Positions 1 through 6,553 of a stretch of 6,732 nucleotides of DNA are shown here, piece by piece. A program made the translations under genes and the position numbers. Source of the stretch: Alphaproteobacteria bacterium. Its GTDB lineage: Bacteria; Pseudomonadota; Alphaproteobacteria; Rhodobacterales; Rhodobacteraceae. The stretch is from the NCBI GenBank assembly GCA_030424705.1, contig JAUHWJ010000107.1:1-6732 (forward strand). Reading direction: 5' to 3'. The number at the start of each line of letters is the position of its first letter. The stretch's first letter is position 1. Below the pieces are notes generated by a model. That model searched no databases, was not told the DNA's origin, and saw only the letters and a list, made by a program, of their open reading frames with translations.

Positions 1-128
1 CGGGCGGCGCCGAGCCCGTAGGCGTCCGCCTTCACCACCGCGCCGGTCTCGCCCCGGTTCATCGCAGCCAGCGCGCGCCAGTTGGCGACGATGGCGGCAA
101 GGTCGATCGTCAGCCGCGCCGCCGCCAC
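1..128 (-). CDS. alr: Alanine racemase, N-terminal fragment (runs off left edge)
   Basis: This is the first 42 codons of a PLP-dependent alanine racemase, which converts L-alanine to D-alanine for peptidoglycan. The visible part shows the fold-type III racemase start: a strand LTIDLAAIVANWRAL (residues 6-20) followed by VVKADAYGLGA (31-41). In this family the lysine of that motif, here K33, forms the internal aldimine with PLP. The start is a GTG at 128-126 that shares one base with the dnaB stop codon (TAGTG). A GAGG-like ribosome binding site lies about 11 bases upstream, inside the dnaB end, so translation is probably coupled to dnaB. The rest of the enzyme, including the catalytic tyrosine, lies outside the window. 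The family call rests on the PLP-lysine motif, which is very characteristic. YggS-like PLP proteins have a different version of it. Confidence 0.9.
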   Translation of the reverse strand, partial: MAAARLTIDLAAIVANWRALAAMNRGETGAVVKADAYGLGAA

Positions 129-1600
129 TATTCGAAATCCTCGCGGCCGCCGTAGCGCTCCGGCTTCGCAAGGTCGGAGAAGCGGGTGAACTCGCCCTGG
201 AAGGCCAGCTCCACCGTGCCGATCGGCCCGTGCCGCTGCTTGCCGATGATCGCCTCCGCCTTGCCGAAGACGCGCTCCGCCTTGTCCGCCCATTCGGGGA
301 ATTTCGGGTCGTCCTCGGGCGGCTTCATCCGCTCGTGATAATACTGCTCGCGATAGACGAACATCACCACGTCCGCGTCCTGCTCGATGGAGCCCGACTC
401 GCGGAGGTCGGAAAGCTGGGGCCGCTTGTCCTCCCGGCTCTCCACCTGCCGCGAAAGCTGGGAGAGGGCGATGACGGGGATGTTCAGCTCCTTCGCGATG
501 GCCTTGAGCCCCTGGGTGATATCGGAGACCTCGTTGACGCGGTTCTCCTTCGCGGAGGCGGCGCGGGCAAGCTGGAGATAGTCGATGAAGAGCACGTCGA
601 GCCCGTTCTTCCGCTTCAGCCGCCGCGCCCGCGCCGCGATGGCGGAGATCGAGAGCGCGGGCGTGTCGTCGATATAGAGCGGGATCGAGGCGAGGGCGCG
701 GGAGGCGTCCACCACGCGGCGGAACTCGTCTTCCTGCATCTCGCCGCGGCGGAGCTTTTCGGAGGAGACTTCGGCCTGTTCCGCGAGGATTCGCGTCGCG
801 AGCTGCTCGGCGCTCATTTCGAGCGAGAAGAAGCCGACGACGCCGCCGTCCACCGTCCCTTCCGTCCCGTCCGGCTTCACGCCCTTGCGCCACGACTTGG
901 CGATGTTGAAGGCGATGTTGGTGGCGAGCGCCGTCTTCCCCATCGAGGGGCGGCCGGCGAGGATGATGAGGTCCGAGGGGTGGAGGCCGCCGAGCTTCCG
1001 GTCCATGTCGATCAGGCCGGTGGAGAGGCCGGCGAGGCCGCCCTCCCGGTGATAGGCGGCGTTGGCGACCTCCACGGCCTCCGAAATCGCCTTCAGAAAG
1101 GTCTTGAACCCGCCCTCGTAGCGGCCCCGCTCCCCGAGCTGGTAGAGCGCCTGCTCCGCCTCCTCGATCTGGTCCTTCGGCTCGCTCTCGATGCTCATGG
1201 CCGCCGCCTTGGCGGAGATCTCCCCGCCGAGGCGGATGAGATCGCGCCGGAGAGAGAGGTCATAGATCGTCTGCGCATAGTCGCGGGCGTTGAAGATCGT
1301 CACCGCCGCGCCGGCGAGGCGGGCGAGATAGGCGGGGCCGCCGAGCTCCGCCATGCCGGGGTCGCTCTCGAAGAAGGGCTTCAGCGTCACCGGCGTCGCC
1401 AGCGCGTTCTTGCGGATTCGGTCCGCCGCGATCTCGTAGATGCGCCCGTGGAGCGGATCGTAGAAATGCGAAGCGTCGAGAATCGACGAAACCCGGTCAT
1501 AAACTTCGTTGTTCACGAGGAGAGCGCCCAGAAGCGCCTGTTCTGCCTCGATATTATGCGGCGCCGCCTGAATTTCCGGCGCGCTCGTCCCGTCCGCCAT
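128..1600 (-). CDS. dnaB: Replicative DNA helicase DnaB
   Basis: This gene encodes the 490-residue hexameric 5'-3' helicase that unwinds DNA at the replication fork and recruits primase. The N-terminal DnaB domain begins near residue 13 (PHNIEAEQALLGALL). The RecA-like domain carries Walker A GRPSMGKT (216-223), the FFSLEM strand with the catalytic glutamate E261, Walker B VLFIDYLQL (336-344), the DLRESGSIEQDAD motif (398-410) and the arginine-finger motif KQRHGPIG (454-461). About 18 residues (236-253) between the Walker A helix and FFSLEM are absent from E. coli DnaB. From memory this insertion is typical of alphaproteobacterial DnaB. I chose the ATG at 1600 because a GGGAG ribosome binding site sits about seven bases upstream and MADGTSAPE leads directly into the conserved domain. 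The frame stays open upstream to 1774, but that extension is arginine- and proline-rich with no family similarity. The stop overlaps the alr start by one base. Confidence 0.97.
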   Translation of the reverse strand: MADGTSAPEIQAAPHNIEAEQALLGALLVNNEVYDRVSSILDASHFYDPLHGRIYEIAADRIRKNALATPVTLKPFFESDPGMAELGGPAYLARLAGAAVTIFNARDYAQTIYDLSLRRDLIRLGGEISAKAAAMSIESEPKDQIEEAEQALYQLGERGRYEGGFKTFLKAISEAVEVANAAYHREGGLAGLSTGLIDMDRKLGGLHPSDLIILAGRPSMGKTALATNIAFNIAKSWRKGVKPDGTEGTVDGGVVGFFSLEMSAEQLATRILAEQAEVSSEKLRRGEMQEDEFRRVVDASRALASIPLYIDDTPALSISAIAARARRLKRKNGLDVLFIDYLQLARAASAKENRVNEVSDITQGLKAIAKELNIPVIALSQLSRQVESREDKRPQLSDLRESGSIEQDADVVMFVYREQYYHERMKPPEDDPKFPEWADKAERVFGKAEAIIGKQRHGPIGTVELAFQGEFTRFSDLAKPERYGGREDFE

Positions 1601-1721
1601 GTCTCTCTCCCTGTCGAGGGCGGACCATAGCCGAGGCGGGCGGCCGCGCCCACACGCGCGGGTCGAGTTCGTGTGGATGGATGGCGGTTTTCCGGGGGCG
1701 AATCTGTGGACGAATCCCGGT
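1601..1721 (-). promoter_or_regulatory. dnaB upstream region with candidate promoter
   Basis: This is the only real gap between the minus-strand genes, so dnaB-alr may have its own promoter here. Read on the minus strand, the best -10 candidate is TATGGT at 1629-1624, which matches four of six consensus positions and would put transcription start near 1617, just ahead of the dnaB ribosome binding site. I see no good -35 at 16-18 bases: the best hexamer is TGGGCG, with three matches. No convincing terminator for the upstream genes is present. A 5-bp CCGGG/CCCGG pairing exists around 1693-1721 but has a long loop and no T-run. Read-through from the upstream operon is therefore also possible. 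Confidence 0.35.
1672..1716. promoter_or_regulatory. Two DnaA-box-like 9-mers and two GANTC sites upstream of dnaB
   Basis: On the plus strand TGTGGATGG (1672-1680) and TGTGGACGA (1705-1713) each match seven of nine positions of the DnaA box complement TGTGGATAA. They have the same orientation and are 33 bases apart, close to three helical turns. The second is flanked by a direct repeat CGAATC (1699-1704 and 1711-1716). Each copy contains GAATC, a GANTC site of the kind methylated by CcrM in many alphaproteobacteria. Both 9-mers have two mismatches, so binding by DnaA is only a suggestion. GANTC also occurs at many places elsewhere in the window. Confidence 0.25.
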
Positions 1722-2294
1722 TCAGGGCGCGAGCCAGCGCCCCGCCCACCCCTCCGATGCAAGGAAAAGCGCACGGCGATGCCCGGTCGCGGACAGGTCG
1801 AGCGCCTCCAGCCGCTCGATCTGGAGATCGACGGCGCAGAAGTTCGGGAGGCCCGAATCGGCGTCCTCCGGCGCAGTCATTTCCTCGGTCGGGTCGCCCT
1901 CCTCCGGCTGCGCCAGCTCTGCGCCGGGGGCCCAGGCGTGGCGGTAGCAGATGCGGGAGCGGGGCAGGGCGGCGGCCCAGGCCGCGCCGTCCTGCGGAGA
2001 GAGGCGGACGCTTCCTTCGAGCCGGACCTGAAAGCCGGCCTCCATGTCATAGCCGAGGAGGGCGGCGCGCGGCTCGGCCCGCATCTCGGCGATCTTCGGC
2101 GAGCGGAGATCGGTGTTGAAGCCCGCCGTCCCCGCCGCGCGGTCCACGCGGCGGAGGACGACAGTGCGGAGGCGGGGCGCGCCGTCGAGACCTGAGGTCG
2201 CCAGATAGACCATCGAGAAGCGGGAACGCCCGGGCGCGGCGCCGGCTTCGAGCGCGGCCCAGGCGCGGCCCAGAAGGTCGGGCAGGGCGGTCAT
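1722..2294 (-). CDS. PNPOx-like FMN-binding split-barrel family protein, substrate unknown
   Basis: This 190-residue protein resembles the pyridoxamine 5'-phosphate oxidase superfamily. Its core reads as an FMN-binding split barrel: strands around [24 protein letters not shown] (residues 26-49) with the typical 'product of small domain, G.P..R.VVLR' pattern, then [21 protein letters not shown] (59-79), which matches the segment that contacts FMN phosphate in the family, and a third strand [11 protein letters not shown] (88-98). True PdxH proteins end with a WGGYR...RLHDR region that contacts PLP. That is missing here. The C-terminus instead reads [17 protein letters not shown]...GHRRALF (151-177), which fits the uncharacterised PNPOx-like group better than genuine PdxH. 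I would not call it pdxH. The ATG at 2294 overlaps the pncC stop as ATGA, so it is probably translated by coupling. The frame is open upstream to 2843, but that part is a shadow of pncC. Confidence 0.8.
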   Translation of the reverse strand: MTALPDLLGRAWAALEAGAAPGRSRFSMVYLATSGLDGAPRLRTVVLRRVDRAAGTAGFNTDLRSPKIAEMRAEPRAALLGYDMEAGFQVRLEGSVRLSPQDGAAWAAALPRSRICYRHAWAPGAELAQPEEGDPTEEMTAPEDADSGLPNFCAVDLQIERLEALDLSATGHRRALFLASEGWAGRWLAP

Positions 2295-2773
2295 GGCGAG
2301 GCCATTTCGTTGAGCGCCAGCACCATCTCCAGCGCCTCCTCGACCGAGCGGGCGCGGACGGCGGCGCGACCGATGGCGCCGAACTCGCGGCGGCGGGCCA
2401 GCGCCGCCCCGTCCCGCCGCGCGGCGTGGAAGCAGACGAGCCCCTCCGGCTTGAATTCCGAGCCGCCGGGCCCCGCGATGCCGGTGACGGCGACGGCGAT
2501 GTCCGCCCGCGAATGCGCGAGCCCGCCCTCCGCCATCGCCCGCGCCACCTCGGGCGAGACGGCGCGATGCGCTTCGATCAGCGCGGCGGGGACGCCGACG
2601 AGTTCCGCCTTCGCCGCGTTGGAATAGGTGACGAACCCGCGCTCCACCACAGCGGAGGAGCCGGCGATGTCCGTCAGCGCGGCGGCGACGAGGCCGCCGG
2701 TGCAGCTTTCCACCGTCGCCAGCATCCGCCCCTTCGCGGAGAGCGCGGCGAGGACCCGCTCCGCGGCGCTCAC
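2291..2773 (-). CDS. pncC: Nicotinamide-nucleotide amidohydrolase (stand-alone CinA C-terminal domain)
   Basis: This gene encodes a CinA C-terminal-type amidase that, in characterised members (PncC), hydrolyses NMN to NaMN and ammonia and so recycles the pyridine nucleotide released by NAD-dependent enzymes. The 160-residue length is that of the single domain. The N-terminal molybdopterin-binding-like half of full CinA is absent. The diagnostic motifs are ESCTGG (22-27, with the family's nucleophilic serine at S23), [10 protein letters not shown] (46-55), [10 protein letters not shown] (96-105) and FKPEG (107-111). I chose the GTG at 2773 because it overlaps the pgpA stop as GTGA, and because the resulting start, (M)SAAERVL, looks like relatives. 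An ATG three codons earlier, at 2782, is also possible. The gene overlaps the PNPOx-like gene by four bases. Confidence 0.9.
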   Translation of the reverse strand: MSAAERVLAALSAKGRMLATVESCTGGLVAAALTDIAGSSAVVERGFVTYSNAAKAELVGVPAALIEAHRAVSPEVARAMAEGGLAHSRADIAVAVTGIAGPGGSEFKPEGLVCFHAARRDGAALARRREFGAIGRAAVRARSVEEALEMVLALNEMASP

Positions 2774-3228
2774 GCCAGCCATCCGTGCGAGAGCGCCGCC
2801 GCGAAGAGGACGAGCGCGGCGGCGAGCGCGCCGGCCGCCGCATCGTCCCAAAGCGGGCCGAAGCGCTCCAGACGGCGGAGCGCGGGGAAGAAGAGCGTGA
2901 AGCCTTGGCAGGCGAGGAAGCCGCCGACCCAGCCCGGCCACGGGAAGATCGCCGGGTCCACCCCCGCGGCCCAGAGCCCGCCCGAAAGCGGCCAGAGCGC
3001 GAGGAGCTGGCCGATCATCCGGTCGGCGATCACCGGAACCCCGGCGCGCGGCGCGGCCCAGAGCACCTTCAGCGCGCCGACAAGCGTCGCCACGGCGACG
3101 AGCGGGAAGCCGCCGAGCCAGTGCAACGCCCAGGCGAGGGGCAGGGCGGCGAGCGCGGCGAAGAGCCCGGAATGCTCCCCGAGCCGGTGGAGGCCGGAGA
3201 CGCCGGCGATCCGGTCCGCGATGCTCAT
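2770..3228 (-). CDS. pgpA: Divergent PgpA-family protein (phosphatidylglycerophosphatase A-like), key residues missing
   Basis: The product is a 152-residue membrane protein placed, as usual in Rhodobacterales, between ispDF and cinA/pncC. PgpA removes the 5'-phosphate from phosphatidylglycerophosphate to give phosphatidylglycerol in the inner membrane. Similarity is clear in the hydrophobic frame: [20 protein letters not shown] (24-43), [15 protein letters not shown] (72-86), [10 protein letters not shown] (95-104) and WDDAAAG (127-133). Four hydrophobic stretches lie near 22-50, 72-92, 98-116 and 130-148. The family's polar signatures are mostly gone. PGTxGS is replaced by SGLFAA (20-25). 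The aspartate-glutamate pair becomes D69-R70, and the FRxxDxxKP block becomes CQGFTLFFP (107-115). D128-D129 remain. The reading frame is continuous and coordinates align across the family length, so this is substitution rather than a frameshift. It may be inactive, structural or altered in activity. The ATG at 3228 overlaps the ispDF stop (ATGA), and the gene overlaps pncC by four bases (GTGA). Confidence 0.75.
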   Translation of the reverse strand: MSIADRIAGVSGLHRLGEHSGLFAALAALPLAWALHWLGGFPLVAVATLVGALKVLWAAPRAGVPVIADRMIGQLLALWPLSGGLWAAGVDPAIFPWPGWVGGFLACQGFTLFFPALRRLERFGPLWDDAAAGALAAALVLFAAALSHGWLA

Positions 3229-4367
3229 ATCGACACCGTCGCGAGGGCGAGGGCGGCGATCCCTTCCTCTCGCCCGGTGAAGCCGAGGCGTTCGGAGGTG
3301 GTGGCCTTCACGCTGATCCGGCCGGGCTCCACATCCATGATCTCCGCCAGCCGCGCGATCATCGCCGGGGCGTGCGGTGTGATCTTGGGCCGCTCGCAGA
3401 CGATGGTGACGTCGGCGTTCGTGAGGCGGGCGCCCCGCGCCGCGAGCCGCTCCATCGCCTTGCGGAGGAAGATGGCGGAATCGGCGCCCTTCCATTGCGG
3501 GTCGGAGGGCGGGAACCAGCGGCCGATATCGCCCTCCGCGATGGCGCCGAAGATCGCGTCCGTCAGCGCGTGCATCGCCACGTCTGCGTCCGAATGGCCT
3601 GAAAGCGCCTTGTCGAAGGGGATCGAGACTCCGCAGAGCGTCACCTCACCGCCCGGCGCGAAGGCGTGGACGTCATAGCCCTGCCCGACGCGGATTTCCC
3701 TCATTGCGGCCTGCCTTTCCGCCCGCTCGAAATCGCGGGGCGCGGTGATCTTGAAGTTTTCCGCCTCGCTCTCGACGAGGCGGACGGAGAGGCCCGCGGC
3801 GCGCGCGATCTCCGCATCGTCCGCCGCCTTCGGGTCGGGGTTCGCGCGGTGCGCGGCGAGGATGGCGGGGAAGCGGAAGCCCTGCGGCGTCTGCGCCCTC
3901 CAGACCCCTTCGCGCGGGACAGGCGCACCGCAGAGCCCGCCCTCCTCCCGGCGCAGCGCGTCGACGATGGGGATGGCGGCGAGGGCGCCGTCATGGCTGC
4001 CGAGCGCCTCCACCACATCCGCGATCACGCGCGGCGAGACGAAGGGGCGGGCGGCGTCATGGATCAGGACGAGATCGGGCGCGGCCTCCGCCAGCGCCTC
4101 AAGCCCGGCGAGGACGGAAAGCGCGCGCTCCGCCCCGCCATGGACAGGGGGGAGGAGCCGCGGATCCTCCGGCGCGGCGGCGGCGTAGAGTGCGACGTCG
4201 TCGGGGTGAATCACGGTCAGCGCCCCGTCGACTAGCGGGGAGGCGAGGAGCGCGCGGATGGTGCGGCGGAGGACGGGCTCGCCGCCGACCGCGCGATACT
4301 GCTTCGGCAGGCCGCCCCCCGCCCGCGTTCCGCGGCCCGCGGCGACGATGAGGGCGACGGTCTTCAT
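3225..4367 (-). CDS. ispDF: Bifunctional MEP cytidylyltransferase / MEcPP synthase IspDF
   Basis: This 380-residue fusion enzyme catalyses two non-consecutive steps of the MEP isoprenoid pathway. IspD transfers CMP to 2-C-methyl-D-erythritol 4-phosphate, and IspF cyclises CDP-ME 2-phosphate to 2-C-methyl-D-erythritol 2,4-cyclodiphosphate with release of CMP. The IspD half (about 1-222) shows the nucleotide-binding loop [16 protein letters not shown] (9-24), HDAARPF (103-109) and the FKITAPRDF region (205-213). The IspF half (about 224-380) shows GYDVHAF (230-236) and [15 protein letters not shown] (257-271), whose D232, H234 and H266 match the metal ligands, plus [10 protein letters not shown] (354-363). 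Fusions of this kind are common in alphaproteobacteria. The ATG at 4367 has a GGAG ribosome binding site about nine bases upstream and begins directly at the first beta strand. The open frame extends to 5000 on the minus strand but is only a shadow of dusB there. It is the first gene of the minus-strand group. Confidence 0.97.
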   Translation of the reverse strand: MKTVALIVAAGRGTRAGGGLPKQYRAVGGEPVLRRTIRALLASPLVDGALTVIHPDDVALYAAAAPEDPRLLPPVHGGAERALSVLAGLEALAEAAPDLVLIHDAARPFVSPRVIADVVEALGSHDGALAAIPIVDALRREEGGLCGAPVPREGVWRAQTPQGFRFPAILAAHRANPDPKAADDAEIARAAGLSVRLVESEAENFKITAPRDFERAERQAAMREIRVGQGYDVHAFAPGGEVTLCGVSIPFDKALSGHSDADVAMHALTDAIFGAIAEGDIGRWFPPSDPQWKGADSAIFLRKAMERLAARGARLTNADVTIVCERPKITPHAPAMIARLAEIMDVEPGRISVKATTSERLGFTGREEGIAALALATVSI

Positions 4368-4395
4368 GGCGGGTCTCTCCGGCGTTTTCGCGGGG

Positions 4396-4424
4396 AGCCT
4401 AAGCAGGGGCGCGCGGCGCGACAA
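4396..4424 (-). promoter_or_regulatory. Candidate ispDF promoter
   Basis: On the minus strand TTGTCG (4424-4419) and TAGGCT (4401-4396) are separated by exactly 17 bases. The first matches four of six -35 positions. The second matches three of six -10 positions, and a TAG-type -10 is acceptable in GC-rich alphaproteobacteria. Transcription would start near 4389, about 22 bases before the ispDF ATG and upstream of its GGAG site. This is a pattern match only. Confidence 0.4.
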
Positions 4425-4455
4425 GGCCGCGCCTTGCGGCGCGCCGCCGCCCTGC
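4403..4455. repeat. Inverted repeat in the ispDF/dusB divergent region
   Basis: The centre is a perfect 6-bp inverted repeat, CAAGGC (4422-4427), loop CGC, GCCTTG (4431-4436). It is extended by GGCGCG/CGCGCC arms (4415-4420 and 4440-4445) and outer GCAGGG/CCCTGC arms (4403-4408 and 4450-4455), with small internal loops. Together they could form a 53-base imperfect hairpin or cruciform centred at 4429. There is no T-run on either side, so it is not an ordinary intrinsic terminator. The position between two divergent genes suggests an operator or simply mirrored promoter elements. Confidence 0.55.
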
Positions 4456-4463
4456 GGTAGAAG
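4434..4463 (+). promoter_or_regulatory. Candidate dusB-ntrBC promoter
   Basis: TTGCGG (4434-4439) and TAGAAG (4458-4463) are separated by 18 bases and match three and four of six sigma-70-type positions. Transcription would start near 4470, about 24 bases before the dusB ATG. The -35 TTG is the right arm of the central inverted repeat, mirroring the ispDF -35 on the left arm. I see no convincing sigma-54 GG-N10-GC promoter. An alternative -10, TATGAG at 4467-4472, has no partner -35. Confidence 0.3.
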
Positions 4464-4493
4464 CGCTATGAGAATGCGTAATTCGTGGGCGCC

Positions 4494-5483
4494 ATGTTTC
4501 TGACCATCGGCGACGTCGTGCTGAAGAACCGGGCGCTTCTCGCGCCCATGGCGGGGATCACCGATCTCCCGTTCCGAAGGATTGCCGCGCGCTTTGGCGC
4601 CGGGCTCACGATTTCCGAGATGGTGGCCTCGGGCGAATTGCTGGCCCGCGGCGGCGCGGCAAGCGCCCGGCTCGAGATCGACGCGGATGCGGAGGTCTCC
4701 GCCGTGCAGATCGCCGGGCGGGAGGCCGCGCCGATGGCGGAGGCGGCGCGTATCGCGGAAGGCCGGGGCGCGCGGATCATCGACATCAACATGGGCTGCC
4801 CGGCGAAGAAGGTGACCTCCGGCTGGTCCGGCGCCGCGCTGATGCGCGAGCCCGACCATGCGCTGAGGCTGATCGAGGCGGTGGTCGGCGCCGTCTCCCG
4901 CCCCGTTACGGTCAAGATGCGGCTTGGTTGGGAGGGGTTGACCGCCCCGGCGCTCGCCCGCCGGGCGGAGGCCGCGGGGGCCGCGATGATCACCGTCCAC
5001 GGCCGGACGCGGGCGCAGTTCTACACGGGAAGCGCGGACTGGGCGGCGGTGCGCGCCGTGCGGGAGGCGGTCTCCGTCCCCCTCGTCGTCAACGGCGACG
5101 TGACGGACGAGACGACGGCGCGCCGCGCGCTTGCGCTCTCCGGCGCGGATGCGGTGATGATCGGGCGGGGGGCGCAGGGCGCGCCCTGGGCGCCGGCGAT
5201 GGTGGGCGCCGCGCTTTCGGGCGCCGGGTTCGCCGCTCCGGCGCCGGAAGATCGGCTAGGCCTGATCGTGGAGCACTACGAGGCGATGCTCGGCTTCTAT
5301 GGCCGCGACCTCGGCCTCCGCGTCGCGCGGAAGCATCTCGGCTGGCATCTGGAGCGGCTGGCGAACGGCGCGGGCCTCCGCGCCGCGCTCCTCCGCCTCA
5401 CGGAGCCGGAGGCGGTGATCGCCGCGCTCCGCGAAGGCTTCGCGGAGGCGGCGTCGCCCGGCGCGGCGAGGCGGGCGGCGTGA
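4494..5483 (+). CDS. dusB: tRNA-dihydrouridine synthase DusB (NifR3)
   Basis: This 329-residue FMN enzyme reduces specific uridines in the tRNA D-loop to dihydrouridine using NADPH. The TIM-barrel signature APMAGITDLPFR (17-28) is followed by SEMVAS (41-46), DINMGCPAKKV (97-107) with the catalytic cysteine C102, KMRLGW (141-146), the FMN/RNA-contact motif VHGRTRAQFYTGSADW (168-183), VNGDV (199-203) and IGRGAQGAPW (223-232). A helical C-terminal domain covers about 250-320. It is the nifR3 gene of the classical nifR3-ntrB-ntrC operon. The frame has a stop at 4479-4481, so only the GTG at 4485 or the ATG at 4494 can start it. The ATG fits the usual N-terminus (short segment before LLAPMAGITD) and is preferred. 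Neither has a strong ribosome binding site. The stop overlaps the ntrB GTG. Confidence 0.95.
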   Translation: MFLTIGDVVLKNRALLAPMAGITDLPFRRIAARFGAGLTISEMVASGELLARGGAASARLEIDADAEVSAVQIAGREAAPMAEAARIAEGRGARIIDINMGCPAKKVTSGWSGAALMREPDHALRLIEAVVGAVSRPVTVKMRLGWEGLTAPALARRAEAAGAAMITVHGRTRAQFYTGSADWAAVRAVREAVSVPLVVNGDVTDETTARRALALSGADAVMIGRGAQGAPWAPAMVGAALSGAGFAAPAPEDRLGLIVEHYEAMLGFYGRDLGLRVARKHLGWHLERLANGAGLRAALLRLTEPEAVIAALREGFAEAASPGAARRAA

Positions 5484-6553
5484 CGGTGCGCGAACAGAGC
5501 TGGAGCCTCCTGCCGCTCCCCGCGCTTGTCTTCGGGCCGGAGGGCGATGTCGCCGCCGTCAATCCGGCCGCCGAGAATTTTCTGGGGCAGGGCGAATCGC
5601 AGCTGCGGGGAAAGACCGTCGGCGCCGTCTTCGGCGAGACCGGCCGCATCGCCTCGCTCGTCGCCCGCGCGCGCGGCGCCGCGGCCTCGGCCGCCGACCA
5701 TGACGTCGAGTTCGCGTGGCCCGGCCGCCCGCCGGAAACGATCGACCTTCTCGCGGCGGCGACGGAGGAGGGCGGCGAGGTGCTGCTGGTGTTCCAGCGG
5801 CGCTCCTTCGCCATGCAGATCGACCGGACGCTCACCCACCGGCACGCCGCCCGCTCGATGACCGGCATGGCGGCGATGCTGGCGCACGAGATCAAGAACC
5901 CGCTCGCCGGGATTTCCGGCGCTGCGCAGCTCCTCGAGATGTCGCTCTCGGAAGAGGACCGGCAGCTCACCGAGCTGATCCGCGAGGAGACGAAACGCAT
6001 CGCCGACCTCATCAACCGGGTCGAGGCCTTCGGGGATACCGGGCCGCCGCGGCGCGAGCCGGTGAACATCCACAACGTGCTCGACCGGGCGCGCCGCTCC
6101 GCCGAGGCCGGCTTCGCCGCCCATGTCCGGTTCCACGAGGATTACGACCCCTCGCTGCCCGCCGTGCCGGGGGACAAGGACCAGCTCATCCAGGTGATGA
6201 TGAACCTCCTGAAGAACGCCGCAGAGGCGGCGCCGCCCGTCGGCGGGGCGATCACGCTCCGCACCTCATACCGGCCCGGCGTCGCGATGACCGGGCCGCG
6301 CGGCGCACGGGTGAGCATGCCGCTGCTCGTCCAGATTTCCGACAACGGGCCGGGCATCCCGGAAGACATCCAGAGCGAGATCTTCGAGCCCTTCGTCACG
6401 ACGAAGGCCGGCGGCGGCGGGCTCGGCCTCAGCCTCGTCTCCAAGATCGTGGCGGACCATGGCGGCGCGATCGACTGCGTCTCCCGCCCCGGCTTCACCT
6501 CGTTCCGCATCCGCCTGCCGATCTGGCGCGAAGAAAAGGAAGCATCGGAATGA
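5480..6553 (+). CDS. ntrB: Nitrogen regulation sensor histidine kinase NtrB
   Basis: This is a 357-residue cytoplasmic histidine kinase/phosphatase that phosphorylates NtrC under nitrogen limitation and is switched by PII. An N-terminal PAS-like domain (about 8-105, [20 protein letters not shown]) has no membrane segment. The dimerisation and phosphotransfer helix carries the H-box [20 protein letters not shown] (134-153) with H136. The ATPase domain has the N-box NLLKNAAEA (242-250), G1 DNGPGIP (288-294), F-box FEPFVTTK (302-309) and G2 [10 protein letters not shown] (311-320). The long [10 protein letters not shown] run after the H-box is typical of NtrB/GlnL. I chose the GTG at 5480 because it overlaps the dusB stop (GTGA) and has a GAGG site eight bases upstream. 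The same frame stays open back to 4928, but that part is an arginine- and glycine-rich shadow of dusB. The stop overlaps ntrC (ATGA). Confidence 0.95.
   Translation: MTVREQSWSLLPLPALVFGPEGDVAAVNPAAENFLGQGESQLRGKTVGAVFGETGRIASLVARARGAAASAADHDVEFAWPGRPPETIDLLAAATEEGGEVLLVFQRRSFAMQIDRTLTHRHAARSMTGMAAMLAHEIKNPLAGISGAAQLLEMSLSEEDRQLTELIREETKRIADLINRVEAFGDTGPPRREPVNIHNVLDRARRSAEAGFAAHVRFHEDYDPSLPAVPGDKDQLIQVMMNLLKNAAEAAPPVGGAITLRTSYRPGVAMTGPRGARVSMPLLVQISDNGPGIPEDIQSEIFEPFVTTKAGGGGLGLSLVSKIVADHGGAIDCVSRPGFTSFRIRLPIWREEKEASE

Noticed and set aside
236..260. Unusual His in the KQRHGPIG arginine-finger motif of DnaB, encoded near the 3' end
   Set aside because: This His is, to my memory, normal in alphaproteobacterial DnaB where other bacteria have Asn, so it is not a defect.
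230..1630. A 466-codon plus-strand open frame antisense to dnaB
   Set aside because: The composition is rich in Arg, Glu, Gly and Leu with no recognisable domain, as expected from the complement of a GC-rich gene. dnaB on the other strand is certain.
1693..1721. Possible terminator after the PNPOx-like gene
   Set aside because: The pairing is only five bases (CCGGG/CCCGG) with a 19-base loop and is followed by AAAA rather than a T-run on the transcript strand.
1601..1774. Extended N-terminus of dnaB from 1774
   Set aside because: The extra 58 residues have no similarity to DnaB, and the ATG at 1600 has a good ribosome binding site.
4468..4503. An 11-codon open frame overlapping the dusB start, possibly a leader peptide
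   Set aside because: The peptide has no tell-tale composition and no clear ribosome binding site, and the candidate transcription start lies downstream of its first ATG.
4928..5479. In-frame upstream extension of ntrB into dusB
   Set aside because: The extension overlaps the strongly conserved dusB in another frame and reads as low-complexity Arg/Gly. The GTG at 5480 with GTGA overlap and a GAGG site explains the start.
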